This document shows, piece by piece, positions 33,890-45,654 of a stretch of 64,000 nucleotides of DNA (its first letter is position 1; the number at the start of each line of letters is the position of its first letter). The position numbers and the translations under genes were made by a program. The notes under the pieces are model-generated. The model did not search any database, had not been told where the DNA came from, and was given only the letters and a program-made list of their open reading frames with translations. This DNA is from Mytilus edulis (lineage: Eukaryota; Mollusca; Bivalvia; Mytilida; Mytilidae). The stretch spans positions 25,129,117-25,193,116 of the forward strand of contig NC_092352.1 of the NCBI RefSeq assembly GCF_963676685.1. The letters run 5' to 3'.

Positions 33890-34915
33890 CTCAAAGTACT
33901 AAATTTGTAAGCGTATGCTACCATTTTTATGTTCAAAAGCATTGTAAATTATTTCTTTCAAACGAATTTTCAATTTCAAATGGTGAATGGTGGTATACAG
34001 GGTTGAAAAATCAAAAGTTTTGATAGAAATAATTTCAGAAAAAGATCGAGATTTAAAATAGTCCAGAGGCTCTTTAGAGTTTTTTAGAATCCACATATGG
34101 ATATATCATACAATCGGCAATCTGATCCCATGGGAACAAAATTTGCTCCTCATCTTGCCGACTTTTCCCTTTATTCATACGAGACTGAATCAATACAATA
34201 GGTTCTTTGGATGAAGGAAAAAATAGAAAGCATTATCCTGCAACTTTAATTTCCGCTATAATGATGGTGGCCTCTCGCTAAAAGAGGGACGGAAGATACC
34301 AGAGGGACACCAGTCAAACTCATAAATCAAAAAATAAACTGACAACGCTTGGCTAAAAATGAAAGACGACAAACAGACAAACAATAGAACACATGACACA
34401 ACATAGAAAACTAAAGAATAAGCAACACGAAACCCACCACAAACACAAGGTGATCTCAGGTGCTCCGGAAGGGTAAGCAGATCTTGATCCACAAGTGGCA
34501 CCCGTCGTGTTGCTTATGTTATAACAAATCCGGTAAATAGTCTTAATTCGGTAGGTTCCATTCATCATAGTCACCAAATTTTGAATTATTTAGTGAAAGA
34601 ACGTCATCTATATAGCGGAAACTAGAGTTAAAGGATGTTGCTAACTTTTTATCTTTCTTTCCCAGCTAAATAATTCGAAGTTTGGTAAATATGGTGCATC
34701 TTTCACATTAAATTTGAGATTAAGTATACAATAGTTACAAATAAATCTGCCTCATATCTCGACTTTCATCTTGAAATTGACGATTTGGATCGGTTGAAAA
34801 CCAAACTTTAAGACAAAAGATAAGTTTTCAACTTCTTAATTGTAAACTTTCCATATTCATGCAGTACCATCCCAGCAGCGCTTTAATATGGAGTATGTAT
34901 CCCCCAGTTGATACC
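33890..34915. pseudogene. Scrambled Penelope-like element RT fragments
   Basis: Four pieces alternate strand. The minus strand at 33890-34096 reads ILKNSKE-LDYFKSRS...FDFSTLYTTI. The plus strand at 34107-34255 reads DPMGTKFAPHLADFSLYSYE and then FNFRY-DD. The minus strand at about 34577-34645 reads FRYIDDVLSL. The plus strand at 34655-34910 reads NNSKFGKY and SASYLDFHLEIDD. These are successive parts of a Penelope-like RT (fingers, the GTN/GTK-APL-ADL motif, YIDD and the segment after it). A reverse family I repeat (34262-34575) sits at the YIDD point. It is heavily rearranged and inactive. Confidence 0.65.
34262..34575 (-). repeat. Interspersed repeat, family I (reverse), inserted in RT fossil
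   Basis: The reverse complement matches 1500-1805, with GAGGGACGGAAGATACCAGAG at the left border and AACAAATCCGGTAAATAG near the right. Confidence 0.75.
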
Positions 34916-34929
34916 ATATTCTATGCTGA

Positions 34930-36640
34930 ATAGAATTTTCTCACCCTCCCAAAGCACCTGAGATTTCCCCCGGTTTAAGGTAGCACTACAGTCAGAATTT
35001 TCTGACTCCAATCAACAGTCTTTAAAGATTAATTTCTCCAAAACTACTCCATGGATTTTTAAAACCTTTAACTTATTTTAAAGCTGAAATATAACTCTTT
35101 CTTAATTTATATATAAGTTAATTTTTGGTTTGATTAATCTCAAAATATAGTTCATTAAATGCCAAAAAAGTGGTCTTCCAACTGTGATGAAAATGGCACA
35201 TTCATGTCAAATGATAGTAAAAATTTGTTTTCATCCCTGTAATCAACTATATACAATCTCCGAAACCGTGTCTCAGATTTTTGATATATGCCTCCAGTAA
35301 GAAGATATATTGATTTAACTGCGGGGTGCCAAACCTCATTTCACCTTTCATCTTTGGAGACCTATAAATTCATTTAGAAACAAATTATCCAAAAACTGGG
35401 ACACATATTGTAGAAAATACACCCTTTAATCATATATTTCATAGTCAAGCCAAAGGGGGTACCAATAAAGTTTCTATTTTTATTTTTTCCTTGTAATTTT
35501 CATGAAAAATTGTTCTGAGAAATGACCTAAAAACTTAATTCCCCCCTTAGAAACCCCTATAAAGTCAATATAAATACAAACTTCCACTGGGAACACCCCA
35601 GGAGTGTTCTGATACCATTACTATATCAATAGAACCACACACTTGTGTCTTTGATGCTCTAATGCTGTAAATTTTGCATTATATGTGAACTGTCCAACAC
35701 TAACTTGGCATTTGGGAGTTTGACGTCACAGATATGACCATCATCTGAGATGAAGTATTTAAATATAGACAAAGCTCCGCCTCTTTCCAGGCAGTCTCAG
35801 ATACGAAAAACATGATTGACCAGCTGCATTTAATCAATGTTTAACATCATTATTCTCTATATATAAAAAATAATTTTCATTTGAATTTTAAAAAAGAAAT
35901 AAACTATGTCTGAAATTAGCTAGAACATTAAAAGTGTGCATCAAAAAACATGTTCATAAAATGATCAAGACCACCCTTTTCTTGAAAATACATTTAATTT
36001 AAATAGGATTGAAAAAATACACACGAACTGCAAATTAGTTAAAATTCATAGAACTGTATTTAAATGAAGAAGATCAAAGAGAAGAAATTTATACAGTCAG
36101 TCAGAGGATTTCAAAAATACTTCCCGTCTCTTTTCCATAGTACTTTTCTTCCTTTTTGGTAGATATTTTCCCTTGTAAGTGTTTTCTTTTTCTTTTTCTT
36201 TGTTCACTTCCATGTTATATAAAGAATATTTGTTGCAAAACAATGAGACAAGACTACAATATTTGACTTGTGGACAGGGATTAACAGCTGCACACTGGTA
36301 TCAACAGATGATTGACATATTAGCCCCTCCCAAATGCCTATATATTTAGATTAATTACCATGTGCTTATATTTACATAAATTCATTATCAATTTACTCCC
36401 TGTTGTGATATGATAATGACTTTGGGATTTTTACAAACTGTGCAGAATAATACTTACTTCAATATTATGTGATAAAAAAATATGATCAAAAAATCATTGT
36501 TAGACTGTAGTGCTACCTTAAGGGAGCGTCTTTGTTGCTCAGCCATTCGTTGCCCATGTTGTTTGTCTTTCATTTTTGCCATGGGGTTGTCAGTTTATTT
36601 TCAATTTTTGAGATTGAATGGGACATCTTGGTGTCTCTTG
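34930..36640 (+). repeat. Family I repeat split by a TTAA element
   Basis: The left half ends CACCTGAGATTTCCCCCGGTTTAA. The right half resumes GGGAGCGTCTTTGTTGCTCAG and GCCATGGGGTTGTCAGTTTA after the inserted element. The original target reads through as an ordinary family I copy with one TTAA. Confidence 0.7.
34979..36517. mobile_element. TTAA-flanked non-autonomous DNA transposon
   Basis: Perfect 15-bp inverted ends GGTAGCACTACAGTC (34979-34993 and 36503-36517) are flanked by direct TTAA (34975-34978, 36518-36521). A TTAA target is typical of piggyBac and Kolobok superfamilies. The 1.54-kb interior has no open frame worth calling. It shares the GGTAGCAC start and an internal CCGTGTCTCAGATTT motif with the foldback element at 51445-52148. 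Confidence 0.85.
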
Positions 36641-36778
36641 TGGTGAGTTTATTTGCAACCACTGGGTCGATGCCACTGCTGTTGGAGATTAATTTCCACG
36701 AGGGTATCACAAGCCCAGTAGTCAGAACTTCTGTGTTGACTTGAGTTATCATTGATATGTTCATAATTAAATTAACTG
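36641..36778. other. Unassigned spacer between two mobile elements
   Basis: No motif seen. Confidence 0.4.
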
Positions 36779-36781
36779 TAA

Positions 36782-37795
36782 AGCTGGGGTCACAAATTCA
36801 CGATTTTTACTGCCGTCCTTGACAGGACCATTTCCGATTAAAATGTGTCAAAAGTCTGATCAAGATCATGTGAATCGTTATGGAAATTCAAACTTTAATG
36901 CGGCGTTCACACATTGCCGATTCTTGCTCCCGTTTGAGACCAGACAGCCATAAGACACGAAAAGTGAAAAAAAATCGGATTACTATCCTCAATTATCTGG
37001 AATGTCCTAGGGTGCTATAAACAGTTTCGTATAAAAAAAAAACTAGGGGTTATTCCCCGACTTAAAATAACCATGGAGGGAAACCCCTGTTTATTTACTT
37101 TATTAGTGAAAAAGTATCATGTTTTTTGTATTTGATTGTAAAAATAGTTAATTAGTTTTCAAATAAACCAGGTTTAATGATTGAAATATTTTTAAAAATT
37201 ATAATGAATGTACATGTTTTGAGGGGAGACAACACTGTAAACATCCTGTTTTTTGTGGCAGTGAAAATTGAAAACTTATTTGCAGCCACTGTAGCTCTTT
37301 TCGGAGCAGGTACCGTACCCTGAAACAAGATTTTTTTGAAAGGCCAGGTAAAAACCTATAAATTTTTATACAGTTTTGATTATGTCTTCATGGGTGTGCA
37401 CATGACCTGGTTTCAGATTTTATATGTTCAAATTAGGCCTTTTTTTCCTCATGTTCATTGGATGGAACTTTTTAATATATTGAAAGTACACAATATTTTT
37501 ATTTCATTATAAACTAGAGAACATTCTGAATCCAATGATGCCTAGTTTTATACAAGTATCTTTATTAATAAGTCCAACACTAAGGGTCACTTATGCATGG
37601 TCCGTCAAAATATGACGTCATAGAAAAAAAACTGTTGATTGCACCCCTATCATTGTCTGATTGTTGTCCTGATTAAAAAAAAAATTACAAATTTTAATTA
37701 AAGTTTGAATTTCCATCCATGATTCACAGGATCTTTTAGTCGGGAATGGTCCTGTCGAGGACGGCAGTAAAAATCGGGAATGTGTGACCCCAGCT
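36782..37795. mobile_element. Long-TIR DNA element A
   Basis: Inverted ends of about 100-118 bp start AGCTGGGGTCACA (36782) and are mirrored to 37795. They share ACTGCCGTCCTTGACAGGACC and TTGAATTTCCAT. Direct TAA flanks (36779-36781, 37796-37798) fit a 3-bp TWA target as in PIF/Harbinger, though the superfamily is inference. No coding content. Confidence 0.75.
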
Positions 37796-38659
37796 TAAAT
37801 AAAATTTGTAAAAGAAAAATGTATCCACAACAATCAGATATTGTTCAGGAAGCGTCGATATTCAACCGTTTCCAAGCAAATTTGTCCCGATAATCCCGTT
37901 CTCAATCCGATTCTAATCCGTTTTGTATTTTTAGCATAGTAAAATTTGACCGAGTCTGTCACGACTGCGTACCGATTCTACCGAATGTAATCCGACAGAC
38001 ATCAGACAGTGAACCGACGCTGACGGAAGTTATCCATTAGATAACTGTCGGCATATTCGGGATGATCAGGTACTGTTGGAACGTAATCCTGTCACAAACC
38101 GCTCTATCGTATTGCAAACGGCTTTGTCTGGTCTCAGTCGTATTGTATTCTGTAATTGTCGGGACTCTGATTTGGGTATCATTGACGAATTGCGTATTAA
38201 TAACGGGACTGTTCCGGAACGGTTTCGACAAAAACAGTTCGCAATCGACAAGATCTGGATGCAATCTGGACTCCAGCGACAGAAAAACAGCAATGAAATA
38301 TTTCTCCAGATCATTCCCGTTCCACAGGACACCGTCCAAAAACACAGAACATTGTTAGGATTTTGATCCGATACAGCAGAAACTGTCACGACATAGGCAC
38401 GATTGTAATCCGACTAGACAAAATCGGCTGAGTTTCCCCGAATGTTACGGGACGCACCTAACTCTGGAGGTGCTTCGCCGAACGTTTCGGACACTTCCCG
38501 ACCCGTAGGAATCTGTTACGAACTTAAACGACTGCGTTCAGACAATGATAGGTTATTCCAGATAATTGAGGATAGTAATCCGACTGTTTCACTTTTCGTG
38601 TCGTATCGCTGTCTGATCTCAACGGGAGCAATAATCGGCAATGTGTGAAGCCCGCATTA
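36896..38659. mobile_element. Long-TIR DNA element B, interleaved with element A
   Basis: Inverted ends of about 100 bp start TAATGCGG-GTTCACACATTG (36896) and are mirrored to 38659 (CAATGTGTGAAGCCCGCATTA). The arms keep ATCGGATTACTATCCTCAATTATCTGG inverted at 36974-37001 and 38558-38584. The left arm begins exactly where the left arm of element A ends, while the right arm lies 860 bp beyond the right end of A. The A and B ends resemble each other (CACA-ATT--CGATT-TT-CT-CCGT). Confidence 0.7.
37831..38557. other. CpG-rich interior of element B with four overlapping open frames
   Basis: This stretch is richer in CG and poorer in TA than its surroundings, so about 100 codons stay open in two frames on each strand at 38037-38389. 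Short words such as CCGATT/AATCCG recur. None of the four translations has a domain or protein-like composition. Confidence 0.5.
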
Positions 38660-38674
38660 CAAAACTTCTTTTTT

Positions 38675-38878
38675 TTTAAACTAAGGCTTTTCTACCTCAG
38701 GAATAGATTACCTTAGTTGTATTTGTCAAACTTTTAGAAATGTTTGGTCCTCAATGCTCTTCGGCTTTGTACTTTATTTGGCCTTTTAAACAGTTTTTGA
38801 TTCGAGCGTCACTGATGAGTCTTTTTAGACGAAACGCGCGTCTGGCGTAAATTTAAAGTTTTGATCCTGGTATCTATG
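38675..38878 (+). repeat. Hammerhead repeat, full unit
   Basis: The roughly 200-bp unit runs from TACCTCAGGAATAGATTACC, through CCTCAATGCTCTTCGGCTTTG and the ribozyme, to GATCCTGGTATCTATGA. Colinear with 60678-60870. Confidence 0.75.
38806..38848 (+). ncRNA. Minimal type I hammerhead ribozyme, core intact
   Basis: GCGTCA (38806-38811), CTGATGA (38812-38818), stem II GTC/GAC with a 6-nt loop, GAAA (38831-38834), the stem III palindrome ACGCGCGT, triplet GTC ending at 38842, then TGGCGT, which pairs fully with GCGTCA allowing G-U. This is the best-preserved copy in the window. Confidence 0.8.
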
Positions 38879-38879
38879 A

Positions 38880-40030
38880 AGAATTTATTTTGCCTCCCTT
38901 TTATAAGCAGTAACCCTCACCTCTATTAAGGAAATCATAATAAACCTTAGCACTAAGATATCATATTGACTAAAAATTCTATTTTCTTTATGAATACGTT
39001 AACTTACAAATAGTGGTATCTTATACATTTTATTCGTTTTCGAGTAGAAGCATCTGTTTGAATATCAACTTGAATTTATTAGGAGCGAGGTTTAAATTTA
39101 TATAGGACAAGACCCGTCTCGGACAATGTATGTGTCCGTACAATATCACTGAACTTTGCATGAAAAACTTATAATCTACTGTTGCCTTTATCTATTGAAA
39201 TAAATACCAAACCCTTTAATATTGATGAAATAATAGCTTATCGAAAATTGTCCACAGGAATAAGTTTACATCTCAATAAATTATTATGATATTGTATTGT
39301 CAAAGGCCTGCTATATCCAGGTTGATGTTGTTAAAAGGGCTTACCTCAAAAAAATCATTTTGGGCTATTTGATGTTTCTTTTATGGTTACCATTGAAAGG
39401 TAAGCGTGATTAATTAGAAATCTCCAATTTAATGAAAATTAAAACGGTCCTCGAGTTATGTTATTCTTATTTTCATTGACGTGCGCCTACTCTGATCGGC
39501 TAGGTGGATAAAAGTATTAAAATCACGTGTGGGTTTAATTGTTCCAAACAAAATAGGTAAATTCGTGTGCTATTTGGTAATTACTACATGACGTCGTCGC
39601 ATTATTGGAAGAGCCCGTTATTGTTCTATTGAATCATTGAGTTTCCAACACGAAAGACTATAACAGCACAATCGTTCCAAAGTTCAGTCATGTCAGTAAA
39701 GACTATAACGATTAAAGCAAGGGGGCTAACGATTTGAGCAAGGCGGGTACTCTATCCTGTATTGGCCTCTACCAAAGCATCAAACCTTGTTTGGAAAACC
39801 TTCTTTGATACAGAAGGGTGTATGGCCAAAAATAAGTAAAGCTATGGCAGAGGAGAATTATCTTTTTAATCCAGCACAATATGAACAAAATATGTAATAA
39901 ATTTGGAATAGTCTATAGAGATACAGTCGATCACAACAGAAAAACAGGAAATTAACGTAAGGAATGTGCTTTTTTTTTAATATTTAGAGTAACTTGAAGA
40001 ATGATACTGGTACCGTCCAAATGTAACACC
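38880..40030. other. Unassigned, with a family II stub
   Basis: A short family II remnant is near 39165-39210. Nothing else is recognised. Confidence 0.35.
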
Positions 40031-40040
40031 CCTCTACACA

Positions 40041-40335
40041 ATGGGGTCAAATGCAGATTTGTCCCCATCTAGCCAAGAAGATATCGAAATTAACCAAAAA
40101 CAAAAAGAAGACGATGCTGCAGATTTAGAAGTACCAGTTCCCAAAACGACAGAAGAAAACAAGTTCCCGAAAAGAAAGAAAAATACAAACTACACTTACA
40201 AAGATGTGATGAAATTGATAGCCACAATTACGGATGACCATCATGAATGAATGGATGTAAAAGAAACAGCACGATGACAAGATGAAACAAGAGGGGAATG
40301 AAATTGAATTATTTGCAAATACAAACACTTGAGTG
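40041..40335 (+). pseudogene. Small charged reading frame, possibly a Myb/SANT-type protein tail
   Basis: ATG 40041 has a favourable context (ACAATGG) and opens 69 codons to TGA at 40248, rich in Glu, Asp and Lys with a basic FPKRKKNTNYTYKDVMKL part. After the stop, a frame change gives DDKMKQEGNEIELFANT and a stop near 40330. This pattern resembles the charged C-terminal tail of transposon-linked Myb/SANT proteins. It may equally be a decayed exon or a short gene. No splice sites stand out. Confidence 0.35.
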
Positions 40336-40489
40336 ATATATCAATAAATAAATACATGTGTACACAATTTCTAGTTTGTTGAATAATATTTATTAATCCT
40401 ATAAGGCATAGTTTCTGGTTTGTGGAATTGTTTTTGTTAATTATTTTCAATGTATAAAAGTTACTTTAATAATAAACATGCAGTTTGTC

Positions 40490-40900
40490 CGATGTTCAGA
40501 ATATACATTTATCAATGAATTTTGATGAAACTTATCAATATCTGACTTGCTACTGATTTTCAAGGTCAAAGGGTCACCCATTTAAAATCATCAATATTTT
40601 GACGCTCTGGAATATACATTTGTCAATGAATTTTGATGAAACTTATAATATAATTAGTCTTCACCCATAACTAGAACCCTATTGAATTTCTAGCTTAAAG
40701 GTCCATGTCTTCTGGTTAAATTTCCCTCCATTTCTTGTGCACGCTCTAGAATAAACATATATCAATGATTTTTTAAATGTTAGTTTTTATCAAAATCTGA
40801 AGCCTATTGAATTTTTAGGCCAAAGTCACCTGACAGAGTAAAATTCATTATGTCAAGGTCTTTATTCTAACGAAAGTTATAATCAATGGTACGCAACATA
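40490..40900. repeat. Diverged tandem repeat of about 111 bp
   Basis: AATATACATTTATCAATGAATTTTGATGAAACTTAT near 40500 recurs near 40611, with a weaker third unit near 40750. Between units is AAGGTCAAAGGGTCACC. Non-coding. Confidence 0.55.
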
Positions 40901-41229
40901 TTGTCTCGAAGTTATCTACCCACATGCCAAATACCAGGAGCCTATTGCATGATAAAAATGTTATGACCTGGACACAATTTTGTTACAGACAGATAAACAG
41001 ACAGATTGCTTACTACAGAGGGACCGACACTTTCGTGGCGAGACCCTATTAAACTATACCAATTTAAAATGCTTTAAATTGACAAATATCTGCAACTCAC
41101 GAATCATCAGCAGTACTTAGAATTGAAAATATTGAAGTTAAAAATAAAACACACAAAAAAAAAAACAAGAGTAAAAAAACTCATCATAGATACCAGGATT
41201 GAAATTTTAAAAGGAAGGACCAAAATATG

Positions 41230-42489
41230 TTTCAATGTAAAAAAAAAACAACAACATTTAATGACAAAACTATGATAGTGAATACTTCTTTAGTTCTTTT
41301 AAATACATTTCATTTTGGCATCTGTTATCCGTCTATTCACATATTAATTTTCTTCTAGTAACCACTGAAAGGATTGATACTAAGTATGACACAAATGTTA
41401 CCTTATGAGAGGCTAACAAAGTGTTTTTGATTTGTAGCTGATATCCACCGGTAACTTGTTTAACACAGACTTTCCATATTTCTTTGAAATATTAAAAAAG
41501 CGAATTACTGAAAGGATTTTAACAAACTTAGCATGTATGTTCCATATCAGATGCTGTATAAGCCTTTTTACTTGTCAGAAACATACGTCTATTGGAAAAT
41601 GCAGAAATGCGGGTTATTAGCTCCAATGGTGTTCTTGTTAGCTTTTTTCATATGCTTGCTGTTGTCTTCATCTCAAAATGTTTTTTCTCGGGATTTAATT
41701 GCATTGTTCATACTCTCGGATTTTAATGTCCCACCTACGAAAGTAAGGAACTTATAGTATTCGGGTCTGTCCGTTTGACCTAAAATCAGGTTAACCTACG
41801 GGTTGAAGTTTTCCATATAGAGGATATGATGTCATCATGAAACTTAATACATATATGCATATGGGTATGAACAATTTGAAATCATTTAAAAATTACACTC
41901 CTCTAATCAACGTCATGATTCATCTATCCCAGAAAAAGAGGGAATGTTACACAAGGTAAATCTACATGGCAAGTTAGTTTTTCGTGAAGGGAATGTGCTA
42001 TCATAATGCAACTATGTACATACATGAATAATCAACATGTATTCAAATTGTATCGCTCTTATTAACTAGTTTAGTTGTAATAAATTGCAGGGGCGGGGCA
42101 TCAGGTCATTCATACATTCTTCATAAAATTGTTAAGAATGCATGGATGATGGTTTTAATTGCGGTGGTGATAATGAACACTTTATAAGTGCCATGCCAAC
42201 ATATAAGTTCAATGATCAGGGAAAGTTAAAATGTAAGCAACATTAATGGAATATGAGATTTAACACACAAAAAATTAACCTGCTAAAAATAAAATTAAGG
42301 ATTAAGCATCATTAATATTTAGGCTTATTCTTCATTCGACCAGCACCAGATTTATAGTCATACATGTACAAGCCTTAAAAGGTTTATACATTTTTTACAG
42401 CTTTTGTGTAATTCGCGTAGTGTTGCCAGAGTTACGCCATTTTCAATTAATATTTTATGGTGCATCTTTTCAAAAGGTAATGTTATACT
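41230..42489. other. Unassigned
   Basis: The 74-codon open stretch at 41533-41757 has a hydrophobic middle but no splice context or homology that I recognise. The rest is featureless. Confidence 0.35.
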
Positions 42490-42790
42490 GCTGTATTATG
42501 TAAGGGTGAAGGTTGGTGCCTGTTAAAACAGTCAAACCCGCTGCATATATCATATGCACTTTTCCTAAGACAGGAGACCTTGTTCAGTGGTTGTTGTTTG
42601 ATCATCTATTTTATACATGTAAATAGATAAGACCGTTGGTTTTCCTGTTTGAATAGTGATACACAAGTCATGTTGGTGCCCTTGATAGCTTGCTGTTCGG
42701 TGTGTACTAAGGCTCTGTGACAAAGGCCGTACTTTTACGTATAATTGTTAACTTTTACCAGACATTTTATAAGTAGTCATTACAAGGTAA
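42490..42790 (+). repeat. Interspersed repeat, family IV variant
   Basis: CAAACCCGCTGCATATATC, AGACAGGAGACCTTGTTCAG, ATAAGACCGTTGGTTTTCC and GACAAAGGCCGTACTTTTAC are in the family order. Confidence 0.6.
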
Positions 42791-43690
42791 AGACGTAAAC
42801 CAATCAATCAGTGTGTTAAACACCCATAGTTCTATTTCTTTCACAGCATTTTCCCACTTTTCACTAAGGTTGCTCATAATATTATCATTCTCCTCAGCAT
42901 TTCTTTTTGTTATTACTGGATTGCTTGTCCTACCATTTTGGCAAAGGTTTCAGAGTCATAATGACTTGAAGACAGGTACGACTGGGATTTCATGTTCCAG
43001 ATGCCCCCCCCCCCCCCCTCAAACAACAACAACAACATGCCTTCACCAATGAATGTCCAGGGTCTGTCTGTCCTGATTGCCGCAGACAAATACTTATTTC
43101 CCTATAATTTGCTTGATTGAATACTAGAACACATTTAATTTATCATTATTGATATGTATTAACAATTTAAATAATTCTATTCAATCAAGCTATTCAGCAT
43201 AATAATAAATTAGCTTGTTAATCCTTTTCGTGTTTTCGTACATCATTGGTTTACTCACTCTAAACTGACTGGTTTATTAAAACAAAACTTTGTTTTTATT
43301 TTTAATCCATAAACGACAAATATTACAACAATCAGTGAAAATTATATGGGTGTCATTGAAATGCTTCAAAACAACTTTTAAAAATTTCCATGCCTTTTCA
43401 TGAACTTATACCATATATCATGCATGCATAACTGTCGCTTAATGCACTTAATATTAAGATTTTTCAATAAAAGTAAGGAAAACGAAACAAGGGCGAACAA
43501 CTCGGGAGGGGGGGGGGTATGTAAAATGGCGAACGGACCCGATAGTTCACCAATGACCAACCGGAAGAAAGAGTTGCGTTAGAAAAGGATTTCACTTATT
43601 AAAACTATCGTGAAAAGGGAAGGATATTGAAGTCACCACATAAGGAACATATCAAATATCATCTGTGAAACGGTTATTCCATAACGGTCA
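42791..43690. other. Unassigned
   Basis: C-run at 43006-43018, then A+T-rich sequence; short open stretches on both strands near 43378-43582. No gene called. Confidence 0.35.
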
Positions 43691-45335
43691 ATCAACGCGT
43701 GATGGTGTCCGTAAAATTTATGAAGGGTTGATTTCAACTTCACCATTTGAAACTCTTGGTTTAATAGCTTCCTTGTGAGCAGAAATCATTATAGGAAATA
43801 CAAGCCCGGGAATATCGTATCAATTGGGAGTTATATACTCCGTATGCAGGGGCTGCTGGAACGTTGCTACATAGAAATGGAAAGTTCACAATTGGAAGCT
43901 GCAATCATTTCTTTTGTCGTAAAGTTTTGTTTTCAACCGACCCTCATTGTCAATTTATAAATGTAATTCAAGATATGAGGCAGACTTAACTGTATCGTAG
44001 TATCCGTTATCTCTAGTTCGATGGGATCGATTCGTTCAACGTAGTCACCAAATTGTGTAAGAAAAACGCATTTCAACAAATGGGTGGTTTCGTATTACTA
44101 CGATTGTCTTGTAAAAGAATTAGGAATAAATGAGCACTCGGGTAATCCCCATATACAAAGACATATCATATGACAAAAATCTAATTTTGGCAAATCATAA
44201 GTCCTTCATGGCTTCAATGAACATTACCTTGATTGTATTACATACCTAAGCTTCACAATATTCCGTACAAACAACGGTACATTGTTGGCTCATCTGCATG
44301 TTCCACTTAAGAATTGTCCATTAGATTGACTAAAATTCTGTCCGCAGTGAGAGGGTCTTCAGAAATACTGTGAAACTTCACACGCGTAGTGGCATTAAAC
44401 ATCTGTAGATTCTTAAAAATTCTAAAGAACTTCTAGATAATTTCAAATCTCGGTCTCTTTCTGAAATTAGTTCTATAGAAACTTTTGATTTTTCAACCCT
44501 GTATACCACCAATCCCCGTGTGAAATTGAAAAATCGCCTGAAAGAAATATTCCACAATGCCTTTCAACATAAAATTGGTAGCATACGCTATAAATTTATT
44601 ACTTTGGCATATTTTGTTACTAGTAAACAAAAGGGTAAAACATGCTACACAGAGGAACAAGTGATCAGCATGCTGGAGTTTCTTAACGACAACATATTTG
44701 TTGAATTTGGAGGTAGACTTTTTCAACAAATTGTCGGCATTCCTATTGGAACAAATTGAGCGCCTCTCCTTGCCAACCTCTTCTTATTTTCATATTAATC
44801 ACTCCGATTAATATGAACACTTCGGACACTTGTCAAAAACAAAAAGATCAAAGAAGCCAGATTATTTATTTACACTTTCCGATATATTGATGTTCTTTCC
44901 ATTTACAATCCGAACTTTTATGATTGGGTTCCATTAATATATCTCTCTCCGCCTAATTTTTAGACTTGTACTTGAATTTGAAATACACAGTCATCTCAGT
45001 ATCAGAATCTATGATAAACGAGACGATTTTAAATTCTGAAATTATAAATTTCCCCTACTTTAGTGGCAATATACCAACTTCACCTGCATATGGAATATAC
45101 AGTTCCCAACTTATTCGATATTCAAGAGCTTGCAGCTCCTACTCAGACTTTGTAAAACGTCACCAGTGTCTGTCAGAAAGTTGAAAAACCAGGTGTATGT
45201 CAAAGAACGTCTCAACCTTTTTCAAAAAAGGTTCATCAGAAGGTACCAAAACATTATTGATACATATTCCGTATCAACTTCACAAATAATTCATGATGGT
45301 CTTATGATGTATGATGTATAGATTCTGCGTACTGA
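43690..45335 (+). pseudogene. Penelope-like element reverse transcriptase fossil
   Basis: Read with several frame changes, the plus strand gives consecutive Penelope-like RT motifs: PKLHNIPYKQRYI (about 44245), LTKILSAVREGLQKYCE, ILKNSKELLDNFKSRS, ETFDFSTLYTTN (about 44480), then an open stretch 44520-44759 with YTEEQVISMLEFLNDNIFVE and VGIPIGTN-APLLANLFL. A last part ends NFPYFSGNIPTSPAYGIYSS, LIRYSRACSSY and RRYQNIIDTYSVSTSQ. TAA replaces the Cys of GTNCAPLL. No GIY-YIG endonuclease is visible downstream. Several frameshifts make it inactive. Related scraps are at 45655-45830, 33890-34915, 20525-20620 and 56030-56120. Confidence 0.75.
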
Positions 45336-45610
45336 CGTTGTTTATCATCTAAAGTACGTGTTATATTGTTCTTTTATTTGTTTTTTATCAATTTTAATAT
45401 TACCTTTACTGTTTCGTCTGGGGTTTTTTTATATCCATTTGACGTGGCCCAGTACTTATACATCCCGTCAATGTGTTTGTATTATCTTTCATTTTTGCTT
45501 GTGTGTTTTGTATATGCGATTTTTTTGTGTTTCTTTGGTTCTTATAACGTGACTTTGTACTTTTAAAGATCCCGTCATTATGTTATTGTTCTGTTATGTG
45601 ACTTTATGTT
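45336..45610 (+). repeat. Sequence following the Penelope-like RT, probably its 3' tail
   Basis: T-rich, with hydrophobic open stretches in two frames (45358-45566) that follow from composition. Repeated CGTCAATGTG / GTCATTATG words and a TTATGTGACTTTATG repeat are present. I do not call a gene. Confidence 0.4.
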
Positions 45611-45654
45611 ATTGTTCTACTATCAATTTGATAATTCTTTGAACGACAAACGAC

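Noticed and set aside
38037..38389. Four overlapping frames of about 100 codons
   Set aside because: Open in all directions because of CpG-rich, TA-poor composition; none shows protein-like content.
41190..41220. Another hammerhead copy
   Set aside because: Only the 3' flank (CATCATAGATACCAGGATT, reverse) remains; there is no ribozyme core.
45358..45566. Two hydrophobic open frames that look like membrane helices
   Set aside because: T-rich DNA makes Phe/Leu-rich frames by chance, and it follows the Penelope-like RT as its probable 3' tail.
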